NCBI GenBank assembly: GCA_913057765.1
Contig: CAJXPH010000003.1
Span: 1 to 30,740 of the forward strand
Length of the DNA: 30,740 bases
Direction of reading: 5' to 3'
Origin: an uncultured Campylobacteraceae bacterium
GTDB lineage: Bacteria > Campylobacterota > Campylobacteria > Campylobacterales > Arcobacteraceae
Every line of letters starts with the position of its first letter. Within the stretch, counting starts at the first letter, position 1. The notes beneath the pieces are model-generated. The model searched no databases. It was given only the letters and a program-made list of their open reading frames with translations, and was not told the origin of the DNA. Shown piece after piece: positions 1 through 6,570 of this stretch. The position numbers and the translations under genes are program-made.

Positions 1-49
1 ACGAGATCCTCTCTGGTCTCGTGGGCTCGGAGATGTGTATAAGAGACAG
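1..49 (+). other. Illumina Nextera i7-side adapter (artefact)
   Basis: Not genomic. Bases 1-7 match the end of the P7 primer and 8-15 (CCTCTCTG) match the adapter-strand form of Nextera index N708. Bases 16-30 are the read-2 adapter, and 31-49 are the 19-base Tn5 mosaic end AGATGTGTATAAGAGACAG. Genomic sequence begins at about base 50. The match is from memory of the published adapter sequences and is exact by eye. Confidence 0.98.
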
Positions 50-200
50 ACCCTCTCCTAATATTTCCTTCTGTGGTAATCCCTATAACACCCGAAGAAC
101 TATCACATACTACTAAAAAACTTTTCTTATTTTTATCTATTTTCCTAAGTGCTTCTAATATTGTTGTTTCTTTATATACTACGTAGTTTCTTAACTTCAA
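50..200 (-). CDS. CBS-domain protein, 5' partial (probable sugar nucleotidyltransferase)
   Basis: Fifty codons of an open frame enter the contig end. The start is TTG at 200, with an AAAGAGG-type ribosome binding site at 206-212 and an in-frame stop five codons upstream. No ATG is available. The translation begins KLRNYVVYKETTILEALRKI and ends GVIGITTEGNIRRG, which is the shape of a CBS domain: a strand, the helix with EAL, then the closing G-x-T-x-G-D/N-I-R-R-G motif. A CBS domain at the extreme N-terminus with that GDIRRG-like ending is typical of nucleotidyltransferases of surface-glycan or flagellin-sugar pathways, the PtmE-like type of Campylobacter. The catalytic domain lies outside the contig, so the family call is inference. 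The CBS call itself is firmer. Confidence 0.6.
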
Positions 201-282
201 AGCATCCTCTTTCTATTTATTAAAAGATTATTTTATGTATTATATGCAATAATTTATTACAAATAAATTTATAGGTTTTTAA

Positions 283-486
283 ATGGCAGATAATCCAATC
301 CCTGAAGATATACTAAAAATACAAAAAAAACTAGCATCTTATGAAAAAGGTTCTAGAAATTACAAGAAATATACAAAAATACTTGCAAAACATATAAAAA
401 AGTTTTCCATGAAAAAAAGAGTTTCTTCACATATAAAGACTATTGAAACTGTTCAAAAAATATCTGAAGAAAAAAAAGAATCTTAA
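283..486 (+). CDS. small lysine-rich protein of unknown function
   Basis: A 67-residue protein, strongly basic, with more than a quarter lysine and no cysteine, signal peptide or membrane segment. It is probably mostly helical. The start ATG has AGG at 273-275, seven bases upstream. It lies immediately before recA on the same strand, with an 88-base gap that seems to contain recA's own promoter. I do not recognise the family. The basic composition would suit a nucleic-acid-binding or ribosome-associated protein, but nothing in the sequence proves it. Codon use looks like the neighbours', so I take it as a real gene. Confidence 0.6.
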   Translation: MADNPIPEDILKIQKKLASYEKGSRNYKKYTKILAKHIKKFSMKKRVSSHIKTIETVQKISEEKKES

Positions 487-494
487 AATATGAC

Positions 495-509
495 ATTGCA
501 AATTGCAAT
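495..509. repeat. inverted repeat between the small gene and recA
   Basis: ATTGCA-AAT-TGCAAT is a perfect 6-bp inverted repeat with a 3-base centre, lying 9 bases past the stop of the small gene and just upstream of the proposed recA promoter. It could be an operator or a weak stem. There is no following T-run, so it is a poor terminator. Confidence 0.35.
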
Positions 510-537
510 ATTATCTATTACTTTAAAAAACATTAGC

Positions 538-543
538 TAGAAT
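538..543 (+). promoter_or_regulatory. candidate -10 element of recA
   Basis: TAGAAT sits 31 bases before the recA ATG in an AT-rich tract, a usual form of the sigma-70 -10 box in this group, where a -35 box is often not conserved. No LexA-type SOS box is visible. Confidence 0.35.
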
Positions 544-574
544 TCCAACATAAATAAAATATAGGATTAAAACT

Positions 575-1600
575 ATGGATGAAAATCAAAAAAAATCATT
601 AGACTTAGCAATTAAACAAATTGATAAAACATTTGGAAAAGGTACTTTAATTAGACTTGGGGACAAAGAAGTTGTGCCGACAGAAGTAATTTCAACAGGT
701 TCATTAGGACTAGATTTAGCTTTAGGTGTTGGAGGACTTCCACAAGGTAGAGTTATTGAAATATATGGACCTGAATCTTCAGGAAAAACAACTTTAACAC
801 TACATGCAATTGCAGAATGTCAAAAAGCTGGTGGAGTTTGTGCTTTTATTGATGCAGAACATGCACTTGATACAATGTATGCGAGAAACCTTGGTGTTGA
901 TATTGATAACTTACTTGTTTCTCAACCAGATTATGGAGAACAAGCGTTAGAAATCCTTGAAACTGTAATTAGAAGTGGAGCTGTAGATTTAGTTGTAATT
1001 GATTCAGTTGCGGCACTTACTCCTAAAGTTGAAATTGACGGAGATATGGATGACCAACAAGTTGGTGTTCAAGCAAGACTTATGTCAAAAGCACTTAGAA
1101 AAATCACTAGTCTATTAAATAAAATGAACTGTACTGTAATTTTTATTAACCAAATTAGAATGAAAATTGGTATGACAGGATATGGTTCACCTGAAACAAC
1201 AACGGGAGGAAATGCTCTTAAATTTTATTCATCTGTTAGACTTGATATCAGAAGAATTGCTACGCTTAAGCAAGCTGAAAATGCTATTGGAAATAGAGTA
1301 AAAGTTAAAGTTGTAAAAAATAAAGTTGCAGCCCCATTTAAACTAGCAGAATTTGACATCATGTTTGGAGAAGGTATTTCTAAAACTGGTGAACTTATTG
1401 ATTATGGAGTAAAACTTGATATTGTTGATAAAGCAGGAGCATGGTTCTCTTATAATGATGCAAAAGTTGGACAAGGAAAAGAAAATTCAAAAGTATTCCT
1501 AAAAGAAAACCCAGAGATTGCACTCGAAATTGAAAATAAAATTTTGACAGCAATGGGTGTAAATGATGAAATAATTCAAGGTACACCAGAAGAAGACTAG
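575..1600 (+). CDS. recA: recombinase RecA
   Basis: RecA forms filaments on single-stranded DNA and drives ATP-dependent strand exchange in recombination and repair. The 341-residue length is normal. Walker A GPESSGKT is at residues 65-72, the LVVIDSVAALTP Walker B region and the FINQIRMKIG segment are present, and GNALKFYSSVRLDIRR follows. The C-terminus is acidic, as usual. The ATG at 575 is preceded by AGGA at 563-566. Eno follows on the same strand after a 159-base gap holding a hairpin and a separate promoter, so the two are probably transcribed at least partly independently. The recA-eno order is conserved in Campylobacter and Helicobacter. Confidence 0.99.
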   Translation: MDENQKKSLDLAIKQIDKTFGKGTLIRLGDKEVVPTEVISTGSLGLDLALGVGGLPQGRVIEIYGPESSGKTTLTLHAIAECQKAGGVCAFIDAEHALDTMYARNLGVDIDNLLVSQPDYGEQALEILETVIRSGAVDLVVIDSVAALTPKVEIDGDMDDQQVGVQARLMSKALRKITSLLNKMNCTVIFINQIRMKIGMTGYGSPETTTGGNALKFYSSVRLDIRRIATLKQAENAIGNRVKVKVVKNKVAAPFKLAEFDIMFGEGISKTGELIDYGVKLDIVDKAGAWFSYNDAKVGQGKENSKVFLKENPEIALEIENKILTAMGVNDEIIQGTPEED

Positions 1601-1607
1601 TAAAATT

Positions 1608-1629
1608 AAGAGAGGATAATTCCTCTCTT
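1608..1629 (+). terminator. hairpin after recA
   Basis: AAGAGAGGA, loop TAAT, TCCTCTCTT: a perfect 9-bp stem beginning 8 bases after the recA stop. The following bases (CTAAATC) are not a clean T-run, so termination may be incomplete. Confidence 0.6.
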
Positions 1630-1719
1630 CTAAATCTATAATCTACAATATCTCTTTTTATACCTTTCTAAATTATTTAAAAAAACCCTTATAAAAGCAA
1701 TTACCAATGAACTTTTTAG

Positions 1720-1725
1720 TATAAT
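1720..1725 (+). promoter_or_regulatory. eno: candidate -10 element of eno
   Basis: A perfect TATAAT box preceded by CTTTTTAG, the T-rich extended context common in Campylobacterota sigma-70 promoters. It gives a leader of about 30 bases before the GTG start at 1760. Confidence 0.55.
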
Positions 1726-1759
1726 ATCAAAAAAATTATGCAAAATATAGGAGAGTTAC

Positions 1760-3034
1760 GTGGTATTTATTGATAACATATATGCAGATGAAGTATTAGA
1801 TTCAAGAGGAAACCCAACTGTAAGAGCAACAGTTGTGTTAAGTGATGGTACAAAACAAAGTGCAATCGTTCCAAGTGGAGCTAGTACTGGGAAAAGAGAA
1901 GCTTTAGAATTAAGAGATGGGGGAGATAGATATTTAGGAAAAGGTGTTTTAAAAGCAGTTGAAAATGTAAACACTCTTATTGCTGATGAATTATTAGGAT
2001 TAAGTCCATATAATCAAGCAGAAGTAGATGCTACAATGAAAGATATTGATGGAACACCTAACTATGCTAACTTAGGTGCAAATGCAGTACTAGGTGTTTC
2101 AATGGCAGTTGCAAGAGCGGCAGCTGCTTCACTTCATATTCCATTATACAGATACCTTGGTGGTGCAAATGCAATGACTATGCCAGTTCCAATGTTTAAT
2201 ATCATTAATGGTGGAGAACATGCAAATAACTCTGTAGACTTCCAAGAATATATGATTATGCCAGTTGGGTTTGAAGACTTTAACGAAGGTCTTAGAGCAA
2301 CAGCTGAAATTTATCAACACCTTAAAAAAGTAATTGATGAGATGGGTGAATCTACAGCAGTTGGAGATGAAGGTGGTTTTGCACCAAATTTAAAATCAAA
2401 TGAAGAACCTTTAGAAGTTATTGTAAAAGCAATTGAATTAGCTGGATATAAACCAGGTGAGCAAATTGCACTTGCACTTGATGTTGCAGCTTCTGAACTT
2501 ATTAATGAAAAAGGTCTTTACGTATTAAAATCAGAAAATAGAGAGATTACTTCTGAAGAATTAGTGAACTACTATGCTGATTTATGTGCTAAGTATCCAA
2601 TTGTTTCAATTGAAGATGGACTAAGTGAAGATGATTGGGATGGATGGAAAATATTAACTGAAGTTCTTGGGGATAAAGTTCAATTAGTTGGTGATGATTT
2701 ATTTGTAACAAATGCATCTATTCTAGCTGAAGGTATTTCTAAAGATATCGCAAACTCTATTTTAATTAAACCAAATCAAATTGGTTCAGTTTCAGAAACA
2801 ATGTTAACTATTAGATTAGCTCAAAGAAACAATTACAACTGTGTAATGTCTCATAGATCAGGGGAAAGTGAAGATGCATTTATTGCTGATTTTGCTGTTG
2901 CTTTAAATTGTGGACAAATTAAAACTGGAAGTACTGCCAGAAGTGATAGAATCGCTAAATATAATAGACTTTTAGAAATTGGTGCAGAAATTGGTTATGC
3001 TGAGTATTTAGGGAAACAACCTTTCTCGAAATAA
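1760..3034 (+). CDS. eno: enolase (phosphopyruvate hydratase)
   Basis: Enolase interconverts 2-phosphoglycerate and phosphoenolpyruvate in glycolysis and gluconeogenesis. The 424-residue product has the expected N-terminal DSRGNPTV motif, GASTGKREALELRDG, the FNIINGGEHANNSVDFQEY segment, the Mg-binding SIEDGLSEDDWDGW region, and the C-terminal catalytic stretch with SILIKPNQIGS followed by MSHRSGESEDAFIADFAV. The start is GTG, supported by AGGAG at 1749-1753 with six-base spacing. It heads a tight cluster: the FtsB-like gene starts three bases after its stop. Confidence 0.99.
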   Translation: MVFIDNIYADEVLDSRGNPTVRATVVLSDGTKQSAIVPSGASTGKREALELRDGGDRYLGKGVLKAVENVNTLIADELLGLSPYNQAEVDATMKDIDGTPNYANLGANAVLGVSMAVARAAAASLHIPLYRYLGGANAMTMPVPMFNIINGGEHANNSVDFQEYMIMPVGFEDFNEGLRATAEIYQHLKKVIDEMGESTAVGDEGGFAPNLKSNEEPLEVIVKAIELAGYKPGEQIALALDVAASELINEKGLYVLKSENREITSEELVNYYADLCAKYPIVSIEDGLSEDDWDGWKILTEVLGDKVQLVGDDLFVTNASILAEGISKDIANSILIKPNQIGSVSETMLTIRLAQRNNYNCVMSHRSGESEDAFIADFAVALNCGQIKTGSTARSDRIAKYNRLLEIGAEIGYAEYLGKQPFSK

Positions 3035-3037
3035 TTT

Positions 3038-3280
3038 ATGAAAGAAAAATTTCATGAACTTAAGAAATTCTCGTTTATAGTAATAGTCTCTATTGCTATA
3101 ACGATATTTCTTAGCTATCATGTTGCTAATGTTCTTTTTGGAGATACATCTTTAGAAGTTTATAACTCTTTAAAAAATAAAAAAGAGTATCTCCAAAATG
3201 AAATTAAAAGATTACAACAAGATAATGCACATTTACAAAAAGAGTATTTTGAATTAAAAAATTTGGAGCCTGAAGAATGA
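3038..3280 (+). CDS. FtsB/DivIC-like septum formation protein
   Basis: An 80-residue bitopic membrane protein: a short basic N-terminus, one hydrophobic segment at about residues 12-34, then a coiled coil at about 40-77 rich in leucine, lysine and glutamate. This is the architecture of the FtsB/DivIC family, which works in the divisome with FtsL and FtsQ. Size and layout carry the call, since the family has little sequence conservation. It begins only three bases after eno with no clear ribosome binding site, so translational coupling to eno is likely. It overlaps the next gene by four bases (ATGA). The same position is held by small proteins of this type in Campylobacter and Helicobacter. 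Confidence 0.75.
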   Translation: MKEKFHELKKFSFIVIVSIAITIFLSYHVANVLFGDTSLEVYNSLKNKKEYLQNEIKRLQQDNAHLQKEYFELKNLEPEE

Positions 3281-3987
3281 AAAACTTATCTTTATTTACA
3301 CTACTACTAGTTTTATCTACAAGTTTAGTTGCTAGAGAAAACCCATTTGAACCTACAAATGCTTATGAAGAAGAAGCAGCAAGAATGATTGAAATAAATG
3401 AAGTTGAACAAGACTATGATGTAGAGTTCCAGCAAGAACAACAGTATATAAATACGATGTATGAGAAAATGAATAAACCTGTTGAAGAAAAACCTAAGAT
3501 GGTTAAAAAGCCAACTCCAAAACCAGCATTGACAGAAGCAAAAGTTAAAAAATTAATTAAAAAAGCTCAAAAAGAAAGCGAAGCAAAAACTAGAATTATT
3601 GTTAAAAAAGTTGTTAATGAACCAAAAGAGATCAAACAAGTAGTTTATGTAAAACCAAGACTTGATGTTACTATGGAAAAAGAGATTTTACCTTTTGTTA
3701 AAATTGAATATGACAATGATAAAATTGATATTCATTCAAAATACAAAGTTACAAATAAATTAACTTTACCAGGTAAAAAGAAGATTATTTTGGACTATGC
3801 AGCAAAAGAAAATTTCTATACAAAAAGAGAAACACTTGATTCAACAAGTTTTCTAAAAATTGCTATTGGAAATCATAAAAAAGAGAAATTTTTTAGAGTA
3901 GTTATTGAACTTTCTGAACTACCTGAAAACTATGAAGTTACATATGATAATATGATGGTAACTATTGTTAAACTGTATGAAATGTAA
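3277..3987 (+). CDS. secreted AMIN-domain protein
   Basis: A 236-residue exported protein. Residues 1-19 are a signal peptide ending near LVA-RENPF, and the RENPFEP opening is common in mature proteins of this family in Campylobacterota. A charged lysine- and proline-rich linker follows (about 65-125). The C-terminal 95 residues (about 138-232) are beta-rich and fit an AMIN domain, which in other proteins targets peptidoglycan or polar and septal envelope machinery. The gene matches the place of the CgpA-type glycoprotein downstream of eno in C. jejuni. GGAG about nine bases upstream supports the ATG, which overlaps the previous stop. Its own stop codon lies inside a long hairpin. Confidence 0.75.
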   Translation: MKNLSLFTLLLVLSTSLVARENPFEPTNAYEEEAARMIEINEVEQDYDVEFQQEQQYINTMYEKMNKPVEEKPKMVKKPTPKPALTEAKVKKLIKKAQKESEAKTRIIVKKVVNEPKEIKQVVYVKPRLDVTMEKEILPFVKIEYDNDKIDIHSKYKVTNKLTLPGKKKIILDYAAKENFYTKRETLDSTSFLKIAIGNHKKEKFFRVVIELSELPENYEVTYDNMMVTIVKLYEM

Positions 3988-3998
3988 TACAGTTTAAC
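3967..3998. terminator. 12-bp hairpin spanning the AMIN gene stop codon
   Basis: GTTAAACTGTAT, loop GAAATGTA, ATACAGTTTAAC: a perfect 12-bp stem. The left arm is coding and the stop codon (3985-3987) falls at the loop/right-arm junction. It separates the rightward recA-eno group from the leftward antiporter gene, so it probably acts in both directions. There is no long T-run on either side. Confidence 0.65.
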
Positions 3999-4038
3999 AA
4001 TCTCTAATAAAAATACCTTCTTCTAAATATATATAAAT

Positions 4039-5199
4039 TTATTCACTCTCTTTTAATTTTATAAAATTAGATAAAATCCTAATTGCAATCATTACAATAA
4101 GAACTTCCATAATAGCAGATAAGATAAATGCATAATAATAGAACTGCGTAATAGAATGATTATGATAAGCTAAGGTTGACACGGCAATTAAAAGTGTTAA
4201 AGGCATAGAATGAGAAAGCCCTATCATATAAAACTTATTCAATCCAATATCTCTAATAAACAGAGTTGACCCTACAAGTCGAATACAAATCATTCCAAAA
4301 GTAATTAATAAAGCAGTATAGATTAATCCATCATGAAATAATGACTCTAACTCAAAAGAAGAACCTACATATATAAAGAAAATAGGAACAAGCCAACCAA
4401 AACCAAAATGTTCTAATTTATGTGGCAATTGTTTATTGTGTTCTTCAAAGAATGTTGTAATAAAAGTTCCAGCAATAAATGCTCCAAATGCAACTTCTAA
4501 GTTCAAGTAAAGCATCACAGCAATCATTAAAAAGAATATAGCCATAGAAACTCTAATGTCTTGTTCCTGATGATCAACTTCTGGCATTAAAAAGGCTTTT
4601 ATTTCAGGATACCACCAAATAAGGTTATGAAATAATTTATAAACAAAAAGCATTGAAATAAGAAAAATAGTAAATAAAAACATTGTTTTATAGAACTCAA
4701 AATTTATTCCGAATTCTATAGCAGCAGAAAAAGTTGTAAAAGCAAAAATAGATATTATCTCACCAATTAATCCAACTGTTATTGATAAGCTAATCCACTC
4801 AACATCACCATATTCTTTTTTTAAAGCTGCTAATAAACCAATGGAAATTAGAGGAAGAATTACAATAAATATATAACCTAAATCTAAATAAAAAGTAATT
4901 ATTGCGGCAAAAGAAAAAAGTATTATATTATATATTAATGATTTCTTTAAAAGATTACTAGAAATATTCACAAGTTTTTTTAAATCAACTTCTAGTCCTG
5001 CAAGAAACATCAAATAAAGAAATCCGAGCTCTGCAACAAGTTCTAAAATAGAGTGTTCTACTATAAATGCAAAATAAGCAGCAAGGGCTCCAAGTGCAAT
5101 TTCTACAGTAATCGTCGGTAGTCTAAGTAACTTAGATATTAATGGTGAAGAGAATATTATCAATGATATTGATATAATTATTAATATTTCTTCACTCAT
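4039..5199 (-). CDS. cation:proton antiporter, CPA2-like
   Basis: A 386-residue, very hydrophobic protein with about 12 membrane segments. The motifs FLAGLEVDLKKL (near residue 65) and AFGAFIAGTFI (near residue 238) are typical of the Kef/NapA-like Na+/H+ exchanger superfamily. There is no C-terminal TrkA/RCK regulatory domain; the protein ends soon after the last helix, so it is a membrane-only member rather than a KefB/KefC. The substrate ion cannot be told from the sequence. It lies 14 bases after bioB, with an AGGAAAA ribosome binding site, as last gene of the topA-bioB cluster. A transporter gene stands at the same place next to bioB in C. jejuni. Confidence 0.85.
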   Translation of the reverse strand: MSEEILIIISISLIIFSSPLISKLLRLPTITVEIALGALAAYFAFIVEHSILELVAELGFLYLMFLAGLEVDLKKLVNISSNLLKKSLIYNIILFSFAAIITFYLDLGYIFIVILPLISIGLLAALKKEYGDVEWISLSITVGLIGEIISIFAFTTFSAAIEFGINFEFYKTMFLFTIFLISMLFVYKLFHNLIWWYPEIKAFLMPEVDHQEQDIRVSMAIFFLMIAVMLYLNLEVAFGAFIAGTFITTFFEEHNKQLPHKLEHFGFGWLVPIFFIYVGSSFELESLFHDGLIYTALLITFGMICIRLVGSTLFIRDIGLNKFYMIGLSHSMPLTLLIAVSTLAYHNHSITQFYYYAFILSAIMEVLIVMIAIRILSNFIKLKESE

Positions 5200-5213
5200 T
5201 GATTTTCCTAGAC

Positions 5214-6065
5214 CTAGTTTCTTTCTCTTTTAATTTTAAAGCCTAATCTTTCAAGTTCTTTCATATCTTCAGCAGGAGATTTTCCGGCTGTGGTTAAATA
5301 GTCTCCAATTACAAAGGCATTTGCACCTTTTTCAAAAATCTTATATTGTTCTTCTCCAAACATTAATTCTCTTCCACCTGCAACCATAATCTTCATTGCA
5401 TTGGGAACCATTTTTCTAGATAATGTAATTAATTCAAAAGCTTCTTCTCTTGTAATACTATTTTCAACTAAAGGTAAAGCTTCATTTGGATGAAAAAAGT
5501 TTAATGGTACATTCATTGGATTTAATGATGCAATAGATTCAAGCATAGATATTCTTTGTTCTTGAGTTTCACCTAAACCAAAAATTCCACCACATACAAG
5601 TCTTAATCCAACTTCTTTAACATTTAAACATGTTTGGTATCTCTCTTCCCAAGTATGAGTTGTAACAATTTCAGCATAAAAGTCTTGTGCTGTTTCTAAA
5701 TTATGATTGTATGCATCTACTCCAGCTTCTTTTAATGTTTGTATCTGTTCAACAGATGCTGTACCATTACATGCAATTAATATAAGTCCAAGATTTTCTT
5801 TTTTTACTGCACGTGCTGCTTCACAAACAAAAGCTAACCTTTTATCAGTTAAGCCTTTTCCAGCTGTTACTAAACAAAAACCATTAGCATTATTTTCTCT
5901 TGCTCTTTTTGCTTCTTCAACAATTTGTTCTATCTCTTTAGTTTTATATCTTTGAATATCTGCTTTATATTTTACACTTTGTGTACAAAATTTACAGTCT
6001 TCATTACATGTACCACTCTCTATATTACAAATAGCACATAAAAAAATATCATTATTTTCGTTCAT
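5214..6065 (-). CDS. bioB: biotin synthase
   Basis: A radical-SAM enzyme that inserts sulfur into dethiobiotin, the last step of biotin synthesis. The radical-SAM cysteines are C20, C24 and C27 (GTCNEDCKFCTQS). Later motifs YNHNLETA, RLVCGGIFGLGET and PLNFFHPN match BioB, the last with an altered end. At 283 residues it is shorter than the E. coli protein, which has extra N-terminal residues, but agrees with the short Campylobacter form. The ATG overlaps the 3' end of the upstream phosphoesterase gene by 14 bases, so the two are co-transcribed. Confidence 0.95.
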   Translation of the reverse strand: MNENNDIFLCAICNIESGTCNEDCKFCTQSVKYKADIQRYKTKEIEQIVEEAKRARENNANGFCLVTAGKGLTDKRLAFVCEAARAVKKENLGLILIACNGTASVEQIQTLKEAGVDAYNHNLETAQDFYAEIVTTHTWEERYQTCLNVKEVGLRLVCGGIFGLGETQEQRISMLESIASLNPMNVPLNFFHPNEALPLVENSITREEAFELITLSRKMVPNAMKIMVAGGRELMFGEEQYKIFEKGANAFVIGDYLTTAGKSPAEDMKELERLGFKIKRERN

Positions 6066-6567
6066 ATCTAATCTCTTCTTCTAAAAATTTATTTTCATTT
6101 ATATTTCTTGAGTAATAATTGATTATATACTCATTCTCTTTAATTTCTAACAACACACATTCAACTTTAGGTTTCTCCCTAGCACATACCTCTCCAGGGT
6201 TTAAAAACAGTGTTCCTGCTTTATAATCCGTTTCAAAAATATGAGTATGTCCAAAAATAACTACATCACTATCACCATTCATATAATAAGGGATATGCAT
6301 TAGCTTAAATGTTGTATCTTTAATTTTAAAATGATAAGGTTCTTGCTTAATAGTGTATTTATTTTGCAGAGGGATTAAAGACATATCATTATTTCCAAAA
6401 ACACTAACGTAAATTAAATTTGATTCATCTAAAAGTTTTAAATTATCTTCTACACATAAATCTCCAGCATGAATTAAATATTCTGCATCTTTAGATTTTA
6501 GAAAGTCAATAACTTCTTTTGTATAGTCAACTTTATAATGACTATCTGATAAGATTCCTATTTTCAT
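6052..6567 (-). CDS. YfcE/MJ0936-family metallophosphoesterase
   Basis: A 171-residue calcineurin-like phosphoesterase. The metal-binding motifs are all visible: D8-x-H10 (SDSH), D36 (HAGD), the GNND motif at 58-61, H91, and FGHTH with H107 and H109, followed by LNPGE (usually LNPGS). Members hydrolyse phosphodiesters such as bis-pNPP in vitro, and the natural substrate is mostly unknown. It starts three bases after the topA stop with no clear ribosome binding site and overlaps bioB, so it is probably translationally coupled within the cluster. Confidence 0.88.
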   Translation of the reverse strand: MKIGILSDSHYKVDYTKEVIDFLKSKDAEYLIHAGDLCVEDNLKLLDESNLIYVSVFGNNDMSLIPLQNKYTIKQEPYHFKIKDTTFKLMHIPYYMNGDSDVVIFGHTHIFETDYKAGTLFLNPGEVCAREKPKVECVLLEIKENEYIINYYSRNINENKFLEEEIRYERK

Positions 6568-6570
6568 AGA

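Noticed and set aside
31..49. Tn5 mosaic end as evidence of a natural transposon
   Set aside because: The flanking bases are Nextera index and adapter sequence, and the opposite contig end has the matching partner. It comes from library preparation.
495..543. LexA/SOS box before recA
   Set aside because: The inverted repeat ATTGCA-AAT-TGCAAT does not resemble a LexA box, and Campylobacterota generally lack LexA.
4039..5199. Antiporter as a truncated KefB/KefC
   Set aside because: Membrane-only members of the family have this length, and a normal stop and good start are present, so no truncation needs to be assumed.
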